This document shows positions 17,001 to 26,200 of a DNA stretch of 64,000 bases, in pieces. How positions within the stretch are numbered: position 1 is the first letter of the stretch; each line of letters begins with the position of its first letter. The translations under genes and the position numbers were made by a program. Below the pieces are notes generated by a model. That model saw only the letters and a list, made by a program, of their open reading frames with translations. It was not told where the DNA came from and ran no database searches. Source of the stretch: an uncultured Clostridia bacterium (lineage in GTDB: Bacteria; Bacillota; Clostridia; Oscillospirales; Ruminococcaceae); assembly GCA_947625375.1 (NCBI GenBank), contig CANQOC010000008.1, positions 1 to 64,000 on the forward strand, written 5' to 3'.

Positions 17001-18059
17001 GACGTAGTCAAGCGTCGGCTCGAAGCAGGCGCAGGTCTTTCCGGTGATTTCGTTCTTTATTTCGTCGAGCGAATAGCCGAGGGCGATTTTCGTCGTGATT
17101 TTTGCAATCGGGTAGCCGGTTGCCTTTGACGCGAGCGCCGACGAGCGCGAAACCCTCGGGTTGACCTCGATTACGGCGTATTCAAAGCTCTCGGGGTTGA
17201 GCGCAAACTGACAGTTGCAGCCGCCGACGATGCCGATTGACGAGATTATGTCGAGCGAGGCGGAGCGCAGCATCTGATATTCCTTGTCCGCAAGGGTCAG
17301 CGCCGGGGCGACGACGATTGAGTCGCCGGTGTGCACCCCGACGGGGTCGATGTTCTCCATTGAGCAGACCGCGATGACATTTCCGAGCGCGTCGCGCATC
17401 GTCTCGAACTCGATTTCCTTCCAGCCGGAGATGCACTTTTCGATGAGCACCTGTGTTATCGGGGAGGCGTCGAGACCGGTCTTCGCGATAATCCGAAGCT
17501 CGGATTCGTCGGCGGCGATTCCCCCGCCCGAGCCTCCGAGCGTGAACGCCGGGCGGACGATTACGGGATAGCCGATTTTCTCGGCGATTTCAAGGGCGCC
17601 GTCGACGGTCTGGGTGATGTCGGACGGGACGACAGGCTGCCCGATTTCTTTCATCGTATCGCGGAAGAGCTCGCGGTCCTCGGCCTTGTCGATGGCCTCG
17701 ATGTCGGAACCCAAGAGCCTTACGTTGTATTTTTCGAGGACGCCCATGCGCGAAAGCTGCATCGCGACGGTGAGACCGGTCTGTCCGCCGAGTCCGGCAA
17801 GAAGACCGTCGGGGCGCTCTTTTTCGATTATCCTCGCGACGGTCTCGGCGTTGAGCGGCTCGAGATAGATTGCGTCGGCAAGGTTTTTATCGGTCATGAT
17901 TGTGGCGGGGTTGGAGTTTACGAGGACGACGTTAATGCCCTCCTGCCTCAGAACCCGGCAAGCCTGTGCCCCGGCGTAGTCAAACTCGGCAGCCTGTCCG
18001 ATGATAATCGGTCCGGAGCCGATGACGAGGACCTTTTTGATGCTTAAATCCTTAGGCAT
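14034..18059 (-). CDS. carB: Carbamoyl-phosphate synthase large subunit fused to diaminopimelate epimerase-like domain
   Basis: A 1341-residue fusion. Residues 1-1057 form a complete CarB: two ATP-grasp halves (opening [21 protein letters not shown], and [22 protein letters not shown] in the second half) and a C-terminal MGS-like domain. Residues 1058-1341 form a DapF fold beginning [16 protein letters not shown]. CarB makes carbamoyl phosphate for arginine and pyrimidines; DapF interconverts LL- and meso-diaminopimelate. In the DapF part the first catalytic Cys is replaced: [14 protein letters not shown] has Ala1135 where CGN is expected, while the second ([11 protein letters not shown], Cys1284) is kept. 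No ribosome site precedes Met1058. Overlaps carA by 8 bases. Confidence 0.9.
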   Translation of the reverse strand: [1341 protein letters not shown]

Positions 18060-19140
18060 TGCGCTCCCCTCCCATCATGTCCAAAAATCTGTCGAATAAA
18101 AACGCGGTGTCGCGCGGACCGCCGCACGCTTCGGGGTGAAACTGTACGGTGAAGCAGTTTTTGCCGGGATATTCCATTCCCTCGCAGCTTTGGTCGTTGG
18201 CGTTGATAAACGTCTGCGTCCCGATTCCGTCGAGGCTTTCGGCGACGACGGCATAACCGTGATTCTGACTCGTGATATATGTTCTTCCGCCGACAAGGTC
18301 GCGCACCGGCTGATTTGCGCCGCGGTGCCCGTATTTGAGCTTTACGGTCTTTCCGCCCATCGCGAGCGCGGTGAGCTGGTGTCCGAGGCAGATTCCGAAG
18401 ACCGGGACCTTTCCGATGAGCTTTTTAAGCTCGGCGATTGCGGCGGTATTCTCCTCGGGGTCGCCGGGGCCGTTCGAGAGCATTATCCCGTCGGGGGACA
18501 TCTTCAGGACCTCCTCCGCCGGCGTATCCTGCGGGAAGCAGGTCACCTCGCAGCCGCGCGCGCAGAGGCTTCGGACGATATTTCTCTTTGCGCCGTAGTC
18601 CATCAGGGCGACGCGGAATTTCTTCTCGCCCTCGGCGGGGTATACCTCCGGAGACTTGCAGGACACCGACGCGACCGCGTTTTTGACGGTATAGCTGACG
18701 ATGTCGGAGAGGTCGTCGGGGACGCTGTCGCAGATTTTGGCGTTCATTACGCCCTCCTCGCGAATGATTCTTGTGATTTCTCGGGTGTCGACTCCGGCAA
18801 GACCGACGATTCCGCTGTCCTTCAGAAAGCGGTCGAGCTCGTATTCCGAGCGGAAGTTCGACGGCGTTTCGCAAAGCTCGCGGACAACGTATCCCCTGAC
18901 GGCGGTGGTGCCCTCGAAGTCGGGAGTTATTACGCCGTAGTTCCCGATGAGCGGAAACGTCTGCATCACAATCTGTCCGCAATAGCTCGGGTCGGTGAGT
19001 GTTTCGAGGTAGCCGGTCATTCCGGTGGTGAACACAAGCTCGCCGACGCTCTCGCCCTCGGCGCCGATTCTTCTGCCTTCAAATGCCATGCCGTTTGAGA
19101 GTACCAAATAGGCTTTTTTGGAAAACTGAATCCCGTTCAT
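18052..19140 (-). CDS. carA: Carbamoyl-phosphate synthase small subunit
   Basis: A 362-residue glutaminase subunit that supplies ammonia to CarB. N-terminal CPSase small-chain domain with the motif GMTGYLETLTDPSY, then a class I glutamine amidotransferase with nucleophile Cys in FGICLGHQ and the His/Glu pair in QFHPEA. Start at ATG 19140 (MNGIQFSKKAYLVLSNG) with an AAGGA-type site. It overlaps carB translationally. It has its own promoter and lies downstream of argF. Confidence 0.93.
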   Translation of the reverse strand: MNGIQFSKKAYLVLSNGMAFEGRRIGAEGESVGELVFTTGMTGYLETLTDPSYCGQIVMQTFPLIGNYGVITPDFEGTTAVRGYVVRELCETPSNFRSEYELDRFLKDSGIVGLAGVDTREITRIIREEGVMNAKICDSVPDDLSDIVSYTVKNAVASVSCKSPEVYPAEGEKKFRVALMDYGAKRNIVRSLCARGCEVTCFPQDTPAEEVLKMSPDGIMLSNGPGDPEENTAAIAELKKLIGKVPVFGICLGHQLTALAMGGKTVKLKYGHRGANQPVRDLVGGRTYITSQNHGYAVVAESLDGIGTQTFINANDQSCEGMEYPGKNCFTVQFHPEACGGPRDTAFLFDRFLDMMGGERNA

Positions 19141-19179
19141 AATTATTTCCGTCCTTTCCTTTGGCTTTATCAACTGATA

Positions 19180-19208
19180 ATTATAACATATCCCGGCGGC
19201 GGTTTCAA
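19180..19208 (-). promoter_or_regulatory. carAB promoter
   Basis: Minus-strand TTGAAA (19208-19203) and TATAAT (19185-19180), spacer 17 bases, about 40 bases before the carA start. Confidence 0.6.
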
Positions 19209-19246
19209 CCGTAATCCGAGATGTTTTTTATTTTCTATGTTATGCA

Positions 19247-19275
19247 CAAAAAAAGCACCGAAACGGTGCTTTAAA
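19247..19275 (-). terminator. Terminator of the argGHF operon
   Basis: AAAGCACCG-AAA-CGGTGCTTT (19252-19272) followed, on the minus strand, by a run of T. It begins a few bases after the argF stop. Confidence 0.8.
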
Positions 19276-19277
19276 GA

Positions 19278-20267
19278 TTAAATAAGGGTTGTCGCCATCA
19301 CGGCCTTGATGGTGTGCAAACGGTTCTCGGCCTCGTCGAAGACGACCGAATTCTTCGACTCGAATACCTCGTCGGTGACCTCGAGACAGTCATAGCCGAA
19401 TTTTTCGTACATCTCTCTTCCGATTTCGGTCTTAAGGTCGTGGAACGCTGGGAGGCAGTGCATGAACAGGCAGTTTTCGCCCGCCATATCCATCATCTTC
19501 TTATTGACCTGATAGGGCATGAGGTCGTTTATTCTCTCGGCCCAGACCTCGTCGGGTTCGCCCATCGAGACCCAGACGTCGGTATAAATGACGTCGGCGC
19601 CCGAGACGGCGGTCGGGATATCCTCGATGAATTCAAGCGCCGCTCCGGTATCCTTCGCAATCTTCTGACACTCGGCGACAAGCTCGCCGTCGGGGAAATA
19701 ACCCTTCGGGGAACACGCGACAAAGTTCATTCCCATCTTTGCGCACCCGACCATCAGCGAGTTGCCCATATTATATCTTGCGTCGCCGGCATAGACAAGC
19801 TTTACGCCCTTAAGCCGTCCGAGGTGCTCGCGGATTGTCAGGAAGTCGGCGAGTATCTGTGTCGGGTGGAATTCGTTGGTGAGGCCGTTCCAGACCGGCA
19901 CGCCCGAATAGCGGGCAAGGCTTTCGGCAAGCTCCTGTCCGTATCCGCGGTACTCGATTCCGTCGAACATTCTCCCGAGGACGCGCGCGGTGTCGGGGAT
20001 TGATTCCTTCTTGCCGACCTGTGACGACTTGGGGTCGAGGTATACGGCGTGCATCCCGAGGTCGGCGGCCGCCACCTCGAACGAGCAGCGGGTCCTCGTC
20101 GACGTCTTTTCAAAAATCAGCGCGACGTTCTTCCCCTCGAGATACCTGTGGGGAATTCCGGCCTTTTTCAGTGATTTAAGCTCGGCGGCGGCGTTGAGAA
20201 GTCCTTCAATCTCCTCCGGAGTGAAGTCGAGCAGCCTTAAAAAGCTTCTTCCTTTGAGTGATATCAT
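19278..20267 (-). CDS. argF: Ornithine carbamoyltransferase
   Basis: A 329-residue enzyme joining carbamoyl phosphate and ornithine to citrulline. Carbamoyl-phosphate motif [12 protein letters not shown] near residue 55, HPTQILAD near 132 and the ornithine motif [10 protein letters not shown] near 265 identify it. One base separates it from argH upstream. Its substrate is supplied by carAB, encoded next downstream. Confidence 0.95.
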   Translation of the reverse strand: MISLKGRSFLRLLDFTPEEIEGLLNAAAELKSLKKAGIPHRYLEGKNVALIFEKTSTRTRCSFEVAAADLGMHAVYLDPKSSQVGKKESIPDTARVLGRMFDGIEYRGYGQELAESLARYSGVPVWNGLTNEFHPTQILADFLTIREHLGRLKGVKLVYAGDARYNMGNSLMVGCAKMGMNFVACSPKGYFPDGELVAECQKIAKDTGAALEFIEDIPTAVSGADVIYTDVWVSMGEPDEVWAERINDLMPYQVNKKMMDMAGENCLFMHCLPAFHDLKTEIGREMYEKFGYDCLEVTDEVFESKNSVVFDEAENRLHTIKAVMATTLI

Positions 20268-20268
20268 G

Positions 20269-21657
20269 TCAATTCTCCTTAATTGAGGATAGTTTTTCTC
20301 TGACGTATTTTATCTGTGCCTCAACCGAATTCAATGACGTCCCGCCCTCGGAAATGCGCTTTTCGACGCAGTTCATAAGGTCGATATCGTCATATAAATC
20401 GGCGTCGAAGAGGTCGCTCAGCGCCTTATACTCCCCGAGCGGGAGGGTCTCGAGGGTATACCCCTCGGACTGACACCTTGCAACCGCCTGTCCCGCGAGC
20501 TTATATGCCGAGCGGAAGGGCATCCCCTTTCGGACGAGATAGTCGGCGAGGTCGGTCGCGTTGATAAATCCGGTCTGCGCCGCCCTCAACATGTTCTCGG
20601 GGCGCGCCTTCATCGACGAAATCATCGGGACAAATACGCCGAGACACGCCTTTGCGGTGTCGACCGAGTCGAAGACGGCCTCTTTATCCTCCTGCATATC
20701 CTTATTATAAGCGAGCGGGAGACCCTTTAACGCTGTCAGCAGGGACATGAGGTTGCCGTAGACCCGTCCGGTCTTACCGCGGATAAGCTCCGCCATGTCG
20801 GGGTTCTTTTTCTGCGGCATAATCGACGAGCCGGTCGTAAAGCTGTCCGAAAGGGCGACGAATCCGAATTCCCAGCTCGACCAAAGAATGAGCTCCTCAC
20901 AGAAGCGGCTGAGGTGCATCTGTAAAATCGCGATATCGCTCATAAGCTCGAGCGCAAAATCGCGGTCCGAGACGCCGTCGATTGAGTTGAGACAGATTTC
21001 GGGGAATCCGAGCAGTCCGGCCTCGTATCTTCGGTCGGTCCGGTATGTCGTCCCGGCGAGGGCGCACGAGCCTATCGGGCAGACGTTCATCCGCTTTTTG
21101 CAGTCGCAAAGGCGGTCGGCGTCCCTTAAAAGCATCATGCAGTAGGCAAGCAGCTGGTGCGAAAACAGAATCGGCTGTGCGCGCTGGAGGTGGGTATACC
21201 CCGGCATGACCGCGGTCTTATATTCCTCGGCCTTGTCGGCGACGGCGGCCGCAGCCTGTTTTATCAGCGAGATTATCTCACCGGTCTCTCTCATCAGATA
21301 CAGTCTCAAATCGAGCGCGACCTGATCGTTGCGGGAGCGCGCGGTGTGAAGCCGCTTTCCGGGGTCGCCGATGCGGTCGGTCAGAACCTGTTCCACGAAC
21401 ATGTGAATGTCCTCGCAGTCGGGGTCAATCGCGAGCTTTCCGGACAGCAGGTCGTCGAGAATCCCGTTCAGTCCGGCGATAATCGCCTCGGCCTCGTCGC
21501 TTCGGATAATCCCCTGCTTTTCGAGCATTTTTGCGTGAGCGACCGAGCCGGCGATGTCCTCGCGGAACATTCTTGAATCGAAGGATATGGAGGAATTGAA
21601 GTCGTCGGCTATCTTTGAGGTAACGCCGTCGGTAACGCCCTGCCACATCTTTGCCAT
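20269..21657 (-). CDS. argH: Argininosuccinate lyase
   Basis: A 462-residue enzyme of the fumarase/aspartase superfamily that splits argininosuccinate into arginine and fumarate. Signature loop [12 protein letters not shown] near residue 278 carries the catalytic Ser; HTARSRNDQ near residue 104 and YTHLQRAQP near 155 are the other conserved blocks. Second gene of argGHF, 18 bases after argG. Confidence 0.95.
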   Translation of the reverse strand: MAKMWQGVTDGVTSKIADDFNSSISFDSRMFREDIAGSVAHAKMLEKQGIIRSDEAEAIIAGLNGILDDLLSGKLAIDPDCEDIHMFVEQVLTDRIGDPGKRLHTARSRNDQVALDLRLYLMRETGEIISLIKQAAAAVADKAEEYKTAVMPGYTHLQRAQPILFSHQLLAYCMMLLRDADRLCDCKKRMNVCPIGSCALAGTTYRTDRRYEAGLLGFPEICLNSIDGVSDRDFALELMSDIAILQMHLSRFCEELILWSSWEFGFVALSDSFTTGSSIMPQKKNPDMAELIRGKTGRVYGNLMSLLTALKGLPLAYNKDMQEDKEAVFDSVDTAKACLGVFVPMISSMKARPENMLRAAQTGFINATDLADYLVRKGMPFRSAYKLAGQAVARCQSEGYTLETLPLGEYKALSDLFDADLYDDIDLMNCVEKRISEGGTSLNSVEAQIKYVREKLSSIKEN

Positions 21658-21675
21658 GTCAATCCCTCCGAAAAA

Positions 21676-22905
21676 TTATTTCTTGTCCTTGATTTTGCTG
21701 TCGACGATTGACTGAACCTTTATCGGCAGACCGTAGAGGTTGATGAATCCGGCGGAGTCCTTCTGGTCGTAGTCGGACTCGCCGAAGGTCGCGATTTCTT
21801 CGCTGTAAAGGCTGTAGTCGCTCCAGACTCCGGCGTTAATCATATTGCCCTTATAGAGCTTTAAGCGCACCTTGCCGGTGACGCGCTCCTGTGTCTTATC
21901 GACAAAGGCGGAGAGCGCTTCGCGGAGAGGGGTGAACCACTGTCCGTTATAGACAAGCTCGGCAAAGGTGATTGAGAGGCGCTGTTTTTCGTGAAGCGTC
22001 ATTTTATCGAGACAGATTGACTCGAGGACGCTGTGCGCCTTATAGAGAACGGTACCGCCGGGGGTTTCGTATACGCCGCGGCACTTCATTCCGATGAGGC
22101 GGTTCTCGACGATGTCGATGATGCCGATGCCGTTTCTTCCGCCGATTTTATTCAGCTCGAGGATAATCTCCTTCGCGGTCATCTTCTTGCCGTTGAGCGC
22201 GACCGGAACGCCCTTGTCGAATTCGAGCTCGACATATTCCGGCTTATCGGGAGCCTGTATCGGACTGACGCCCATTTCGAGGAATCCCGCTTTTTCGTAC
22301 ATCGGCTCGTTGCCGGTGTCCTCGAGGTCGAGGCCCTCGTGCGAAAGGTGCCAGAGGTTCTTATCCTTCGAGTAATTGGTCTCGCGGTTGATTTTGAGGG
22401 GGATATTGTGCGCTTCGGCGTAGTCGATTTCCTCGTCGCGGGACTTGATGCTCCACTCGCGCCAAGGGGCGATTATCGGCATATCGGGCGCAAAGTGCTT
22501 GATTGCGAGCTCAAACCTGACCTGGTCGTTGCCCTTGCCGGTGCAGCCGTGGACGATGGCGTCGGCGTGCTCCTTCTTGGCGATTTCGACGAGTCCTTTG
22601 GCGATACAAGGCCTTGCGTGCGACGTTCCGAGGAGATATTCCTCATAGACCGCGCCGGCCTTCATCGTCGGGATTATGTATTCGTCGACGTATTCGTCGG
22701 TGAGGTCGAGGACATAGAGCTTCGACGCGCCGGTCTTAAGCGCCTTTTCCTCGAGACCCTCGAGCTCGTCGGCCTGACCCACGTTGCCCGAAACGGCGAT
22801 TACCTCGCAGTTGTTGTAGTTCTCCTTGAGCCACGGAATGATGATTGAGGTGTCGAGTCCTCCGGAATATGCGAGTACGACCTTTTTTATACATTCTTTA
22901 TTCAT
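21676..22905 (-). CDS. argG: Argininosuccinate synthase
   Basis: A 409-residue enzyme that condenses citrulline and aspartate with ATP. The PP-loop [10 protein letters not shown] near residue 13 and [14 protein letters not shown] near 180 are diagnostic. Start ATG 22905 has AGGAGG at 7 bases. First gene of argGHF; its promoter carries a palindrome over the -10 box that looks like an arginine operator. Confidence 0.95.
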   Translation of the reverse strand: MNKECIKKVVLAYSGGLDTSIIIPWLKENYNNCEVIAVSGNVGQADELEGLEEKALKTGASKLYVLDLTDEYVDEYIIPTMKAGAVYEEYLLGTSHARPCIAKGLVEIAKKEHADAIVHGCTGKGNDQVRFELAIKHFAPDMPIIAPWREWSIKSRDEEIDYAEAHNIPLKINRETNYSKDKNLWHLSHEGLDLEDTGNEPMYEKAGFLEMGVSPIQAPDKPEYVELEFDKGVPVALNGKKMTAKEIILELNKIGGRNGIGIIDIVENRLIGMKCRGVYETPGGTVLYKAHSVLESICLDKMTLHEKQRLSITFAELVYNGQWFTPLREALSAFVDKTQERVTGKVRLKLYKGNMINAGVWSDYSLYSEEIATFGESDYDQKDSAGFINLYGLPIKVQSIVDSKIKDKK

Positions 22906-22940
22906 AATTATCCTCCTGTTATGCAAAATTTACGTTTCTT

Positions 22941-23017
22941 TTGCATATTATGCAACAAATATTCGCGTTTGTCAAGCGTTTTTCAAGCTTTATCCGATTT
23001 TTGTGCATATCATGCAC
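22941..23017 (-). promoter_or_regulatory. argGHF promoter with two candidate ARG boxes
   Basis: Minus-strand TTGACA (22975-22970) and CATAAT (22952-22947), 17 bases apart. The perfect palindrome TTGCATATTATGCAA (22941-22955) covers the -10 box, and a second dyad GTGCAT-ATC-ATGCAC (23003-23017) lies upstream. Spacing and TGCATA-type arms are like ArgR/AhrC sites, so arginine repression is likely. No ArgR gene is in the window. Confidence 0.55.
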
Positions 23018-23063
23018 GCGGCGGCAAAACGCGGGTTTACTATTGGTGAAGTGCGACAAAAGC

Positions 23064-24092
23064 TCAGACAAGCTCGGCGATGTCGAAGATGAGCTTTTCG
23101 GTCTTCTCCCAGCCGAGGCAGGCGTCGGTAATCGACTTTCCGTAGACGCACTCGCCAATCTTCTGCGACCCGTCCTCAATATAGCTCTCTATCATGAATC
23201 CCTTGACCATCTTCTTGATGTCCTCGGAATGGCGGCAGCTGTAGAGGACCTCTTTACAGATTCTCGGCTGCTGGAACGGGTCTTTTCCGGAATTCGAGTG
23301 GTTGGTGTCGATGATGATTGCGGGGTTCTTAAGCTCGCTCTTCTGGTACGACTCGCTGACGTGGAGGAGGTCTTCGTAGTGGTAGTTCGGCATATTCTGC
23401 CCGTGCTTGTTGACATAGCCGCGGAGAATAGCGTGTGCAAGCGGGTTGCCCTGTGAATGGACCTCCCAGCCGCGGTAGATAAAGGTGTGCGGGTTCTGTG
23501 CGGCGTGAATCGCGTTCATCATCACCGAGATGTCGCCGCTCATCGGGTTCTTCATTCCGACCGGGATATTAAGTCCCGAAGCGGTCAGGCGGTGATGCTG
23601 GTCCTCGACCGAGCGCGCGCCGACGGCGACATATCCGAGGATATCGCTGAGATACCTGTGATTCTCGGGGTAGAGCATTTCGTCGGCACAGGAAAATCCC
23701 GACTCCTTTAGTGCTCTCATGTGAAGATTGCGGATTGCGACGATTCCCTTGAACATATCCGGCTTTTCGTTCGGGTCGGGCTGGTGAAGGAGACCCTTAT
23801 AGCCGTCGCCGGTCGTGCGCGGCTTGCCGGTGTATATCCTCGGGACGATGAAAATCCGGTCCTTGACCTTTTCCTGTACCTCGCGCAAGCGGGAGATATA
23901 GTCGAGGACGCTGTCGGCGTTGTCGGCGGAGCAGGGCCCGATGATGAGGATAAACCTGTCCGACTTGCCGGTGAAGATGTCCGCAAGCTCGTCCGCTCTC
24001 TTTTTGACGACCTCTTCAAGCTCTCTCGAAAGAGGGAACATCTCTTTGACCTGCTGCGGAATCGGCAGCTTTCTTTCAAAAATCATGTTCAT
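23064..24092 (-). CDS. aroF: 3-deoxy-7-phosphoheptulonate (DAHP) synthase, type I
   Basis: A 342-residue aldolase that joins phosphoenolpyruvate and erythrose 4-phosphate, first step of the shikimate pathway. Family landmarks are LIIGPCSADN near residue 50, PRIYTGKPRTTGDGYKG near 85 and GARSVEDQHHR near 160. It is the AroF/G/H type of E. coli; which feedback inhibitor it has cannot be told. It is the last gene of the aromatic operon, although it acts first. No clear terminator separates it from argG. Confidence 0.92.
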   Translation of the reverse strand: MNMIFERKLPIPQQVKEMFPLSRELEEVVKKRADELADIFTGKSDRFILIIGPCSADNADSVLDYISRLREVQEKVKDRIFIVPRIYTGKPRTTGDGYKGLLHQPDPNEKPDMFKGIVAIRNLHMRALKESGFSCADEMLYPENHRYLSDILGYVAVGARSVEDQHHRLTASGLNIPVGMKNPMSGDISVMMNAIHAAQNPHTFIYRGWEVHSQGNPLAHAILRGYVNKHGQNMPNYHYEDLLHVSESYQKSELKNPAIIIDTNHSNSGKDPFQQPRICKEVLYSCRHSEDIKKMVKGFMIESYIEDGSQKIGECVYGKSITDACLGWEKTEKLIFDIAELV

Positions 24093-24134
24093 AAAAATTC
24101 CAACCTTTCAGTATTCATGACGGAAAAATCCGAA

Positions 24135-24992
24135 TTATTTTTTGTCAAACTTCGCCCTGCGCTCGGTTGAGCGGCGCATTATGTCCCTCATTCCCTCGAC
24201 GTCGCCGCGCTCAATCATGTCCCTGAGCTTTTTGAACTGCGCGTCAAAGAGGTCCATTTGGTCCAGAAGTGCCTTTTTGTTCGCCATGAACAGCTCGGAC
24301 CACATCAGGTCGTTTATGCGCGCGATGCGGGTCAGGTCGCGGAACGAGTCGCCGGTAAACTTTTCGATGTTCTCGGCGTCGTTACAGGTCATAAGGCTTA
24401 CGGCGATGCAGTGCGTCAGCTGTGACACAAAGCCTATCATCTCGTCGTGGTCCTCGGGACTCAGCTCGGCGACCTGTGCGAATCCCAGAAGAAGACCGAG
24501 CTCGCGGCAGGTCTCGATTGCCTCCGGGGTGTTCTTTTCGGTCGGGGTGACGATATAGTTCGCGCCGGCAAAGATTCGCGGCGTCGCATTTTCGACGCCG
24601 TAGACCTCGCGCCCAGCCATCGGGTGGGCGGCAATGAATTCGCAGTCGGGGCGGAGTATCTCCTGCACCTTATAGACGACCGAGCCTTTTACGCCGGTGA
24701 CGTCGGTCAGCAGCGCGCCGGGCTTGAAGAGGTGCTGGTTCTTTTCAATCCAGTCGATGAAGATGTGCGGATAAAGGGCGAAGACGGCGATATCCGCCTC
24801 GCGGACAAGGTCTTCGCGGACCTCGGCGGCACCGTCGTCGATAAGACCGTTTTTCAGCGCGTAGTCAATCGAGCTCTGCGACCGGGTAATCGCGGTGACG
24901 CGGAAGCCGTATCTCTTCAGCGCTTCGGCATAGCTTCCGCCGATAAGTCCGAGTCCGACGATAAGTATATTTTTTTTGACGTCAATCATCAT
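24135..24992 (-). CDS. tyrA: Prephenate dehydrogenase
   Basis: A 285-residue NAD(P)-dependent enzyme of the tyrosine branch. N-terminal Rossmann motif ILIVGLGLIGGSYA; HPMAGRE near residue 125 is the usual prephenate-binding segment. No ACT domain is present at the C-terminus. ATG 24992 is 8 bases after GGAG; a GTG at 25001 overlapping aroA is possible. With the chorismate mutase domain of the first operon gene it completes chorismate to 4-hydroxyphenylpyruvate. Confidence 0.9.
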   Translation of the reverse strand: MMIDVKKNILIVGLGLIGGSYAEALKRYGFRVTAITRSQSSIDYALKNGLIDDGAAEVREDLVREADIAVFALYPHIFIDWIEKNQHLFKPGALLTDVTGVKGSVVYKVQEILRPDCEFIAAHPMAGREVYGVENATPRIFAGANYIVTPTEKNTPEAIETCRELGLLLGFAQVAELSPEDHDEMIGFVSQLTHCIAVSLMTCNDAENIEKFTGDSFRDLTRIARINDLMWSELFMANKKALLDQMDLFDAQFKKLRDMIERGDVEGMRDIMRRSTERRAKFDKK

Positions 24993-24997
24993 GGCGC

Positions 24998-26200
24998 TCA
25001 CTCCTCAATCCGGACGTCGAGTCCGAGCATTTTTGTGACCTCGAAGAAGTCGGGGAAGGTCTTTCTTACGGCCTCGCAGCCTTCGATGCTCCCGCCGAGC
25101 ACCGAGCAGAGGACCGCCTCGGACATCACTATCCTGTGGTCATTGTGCCCGCTGAGCGGCGTTTCGGGGCGGTGAAGGGCGGCCTTGGGGACGGTGATTC
25201 TGTTCTCCTCGACAGTGACCGAACAGCCGAGCTTTTCGAGCTCGACCCTCATTGCCTCTCCCCTGTCGCTCTCTTTTATCGCGAGGCGGCGGGTGCCGGT
25301 CAGGGTACAGCCGTTCTTAAGCGCCGCAATCGCCATCAGCACCGGTCCGAGGTCGGGGCAGTCTGTGATGTCGACGGTGGGGCAGCCGGCGCACAGCTCG
25401 GCGAAGTGCCCGCGGTAGACGCGGTCGCCCTGTGCGGAATCGTCCGTCAAGCCGGTGACCTTTACAGACGAGCCGATGCAGTTAAAAGCGTCTAAAAACG
25501 CGGCGTTTGAGAAGTCGCCCTCGACGGCGACGTCCCGCGGCGTAAGGCTTTGGCCCTTTACAGCCACTGTGTACTCGCCGTCAAAGCGGGCGCTGCCGCC
25601 GAAAGCGGATATCGCCCGAAGCGTCAGCTCGACGTATGAGCGGCTCTCGAACGGCGGGAGGATATTTATTCTGCTGTCGCCGCTGCGGGACAGGAGGGCG
25701 AAGATGAGACCGCTTATAAACTGACTCGAAACCGAGCCGTCGACGGTGTATTCGCCGCTGTCGAGGCTCCCACGGACGGTGACGCTCTCGCCGCTTTCAT
25801 ATGTAAACCCGCGCTCGCGGCAGAGGTCTTCATATACCGACTGCGGCCGCTCCATGAGGCGCTTTGAGCCGCAGAGGGTGATTCGCCGGTCGAGCGTCAG
25901 GCAGAGGGGTATCAGGAACCGAAGCGTGTTCCCGCTTTCGCGGCACATGAGCCGCTCGGGAGCGGCTTTAAGGAATCCCGAGCCGTCGACGGTGACGGAA
26001 TTTCCGGATTTTTCACAGACCGCGCCGAGGGCGGTGATGCAGTCGAGCATCGCGAGGACGTCCTCGGAGAAGGCAAGGTTATCTACTTTACAGCGTCCGC
26101 CGGTCAGCGCCGCGAGCAGGAGCATGCGGTGCGCCATGCTCTTTGACGGCGGGGCGGCGGCGGTCCCGGAAAGCCGGGACGGCTTAATCCGCGCAATCAC
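24998..26200 (-). CDS. aroA: 5-enolpyruvylshikimate-3-phosphate synthase
   Basis: A 400-residue enzyme of inverse alpha/beta fold that transfers enolpyruvyl from PEP to shikimate 3-phosphate. Conserved PPSKSMAHR near residue 17, ESGNTLRFL near 85, and KESDRGEAM near 315 are visible. The SGNTLRFL form of the second motif suggests the class II, glyphosate-tolerant type rather than class I, but this is a judgement by eye. Its start overlaps aroQ by 4 bases. Confidence 0.93.
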   Translation of the reverse strand: MIARIKPSRLSGTAAAPPSKSMAHRMLLLAALTGGRCKVDNLAFSEDVLAMLDCITALGAVCEKSGNSVTVDGSGFLKAAPERLMCRESGNTLRFLIPLCLTLDRRITLCGSKRLMERPQSVYEDLCRERGFTYESGESVTVRGSLDSGEYTVDGSVSSQFISGLIFALLSRSGDSRINILPPFESRSYVELTLRAISAFGGSARFDGEYTVAVKGQSLTPRDVAVEGDFSNAAFLDAFNCIGSSVKVTGLTDDSAQGDRVYRGHFAELCAGCPTVDITDCPDLGPVLMAIAALKNGCTLTGTRRLAIKESDRGEAMRVELEKLGCSVTVEENRITVPKAALHRPETPLSGHNDHRIVMSEAVLCSVLGGSIEGCEAVRKTFPDFFEVTKMLGLDVRIEE

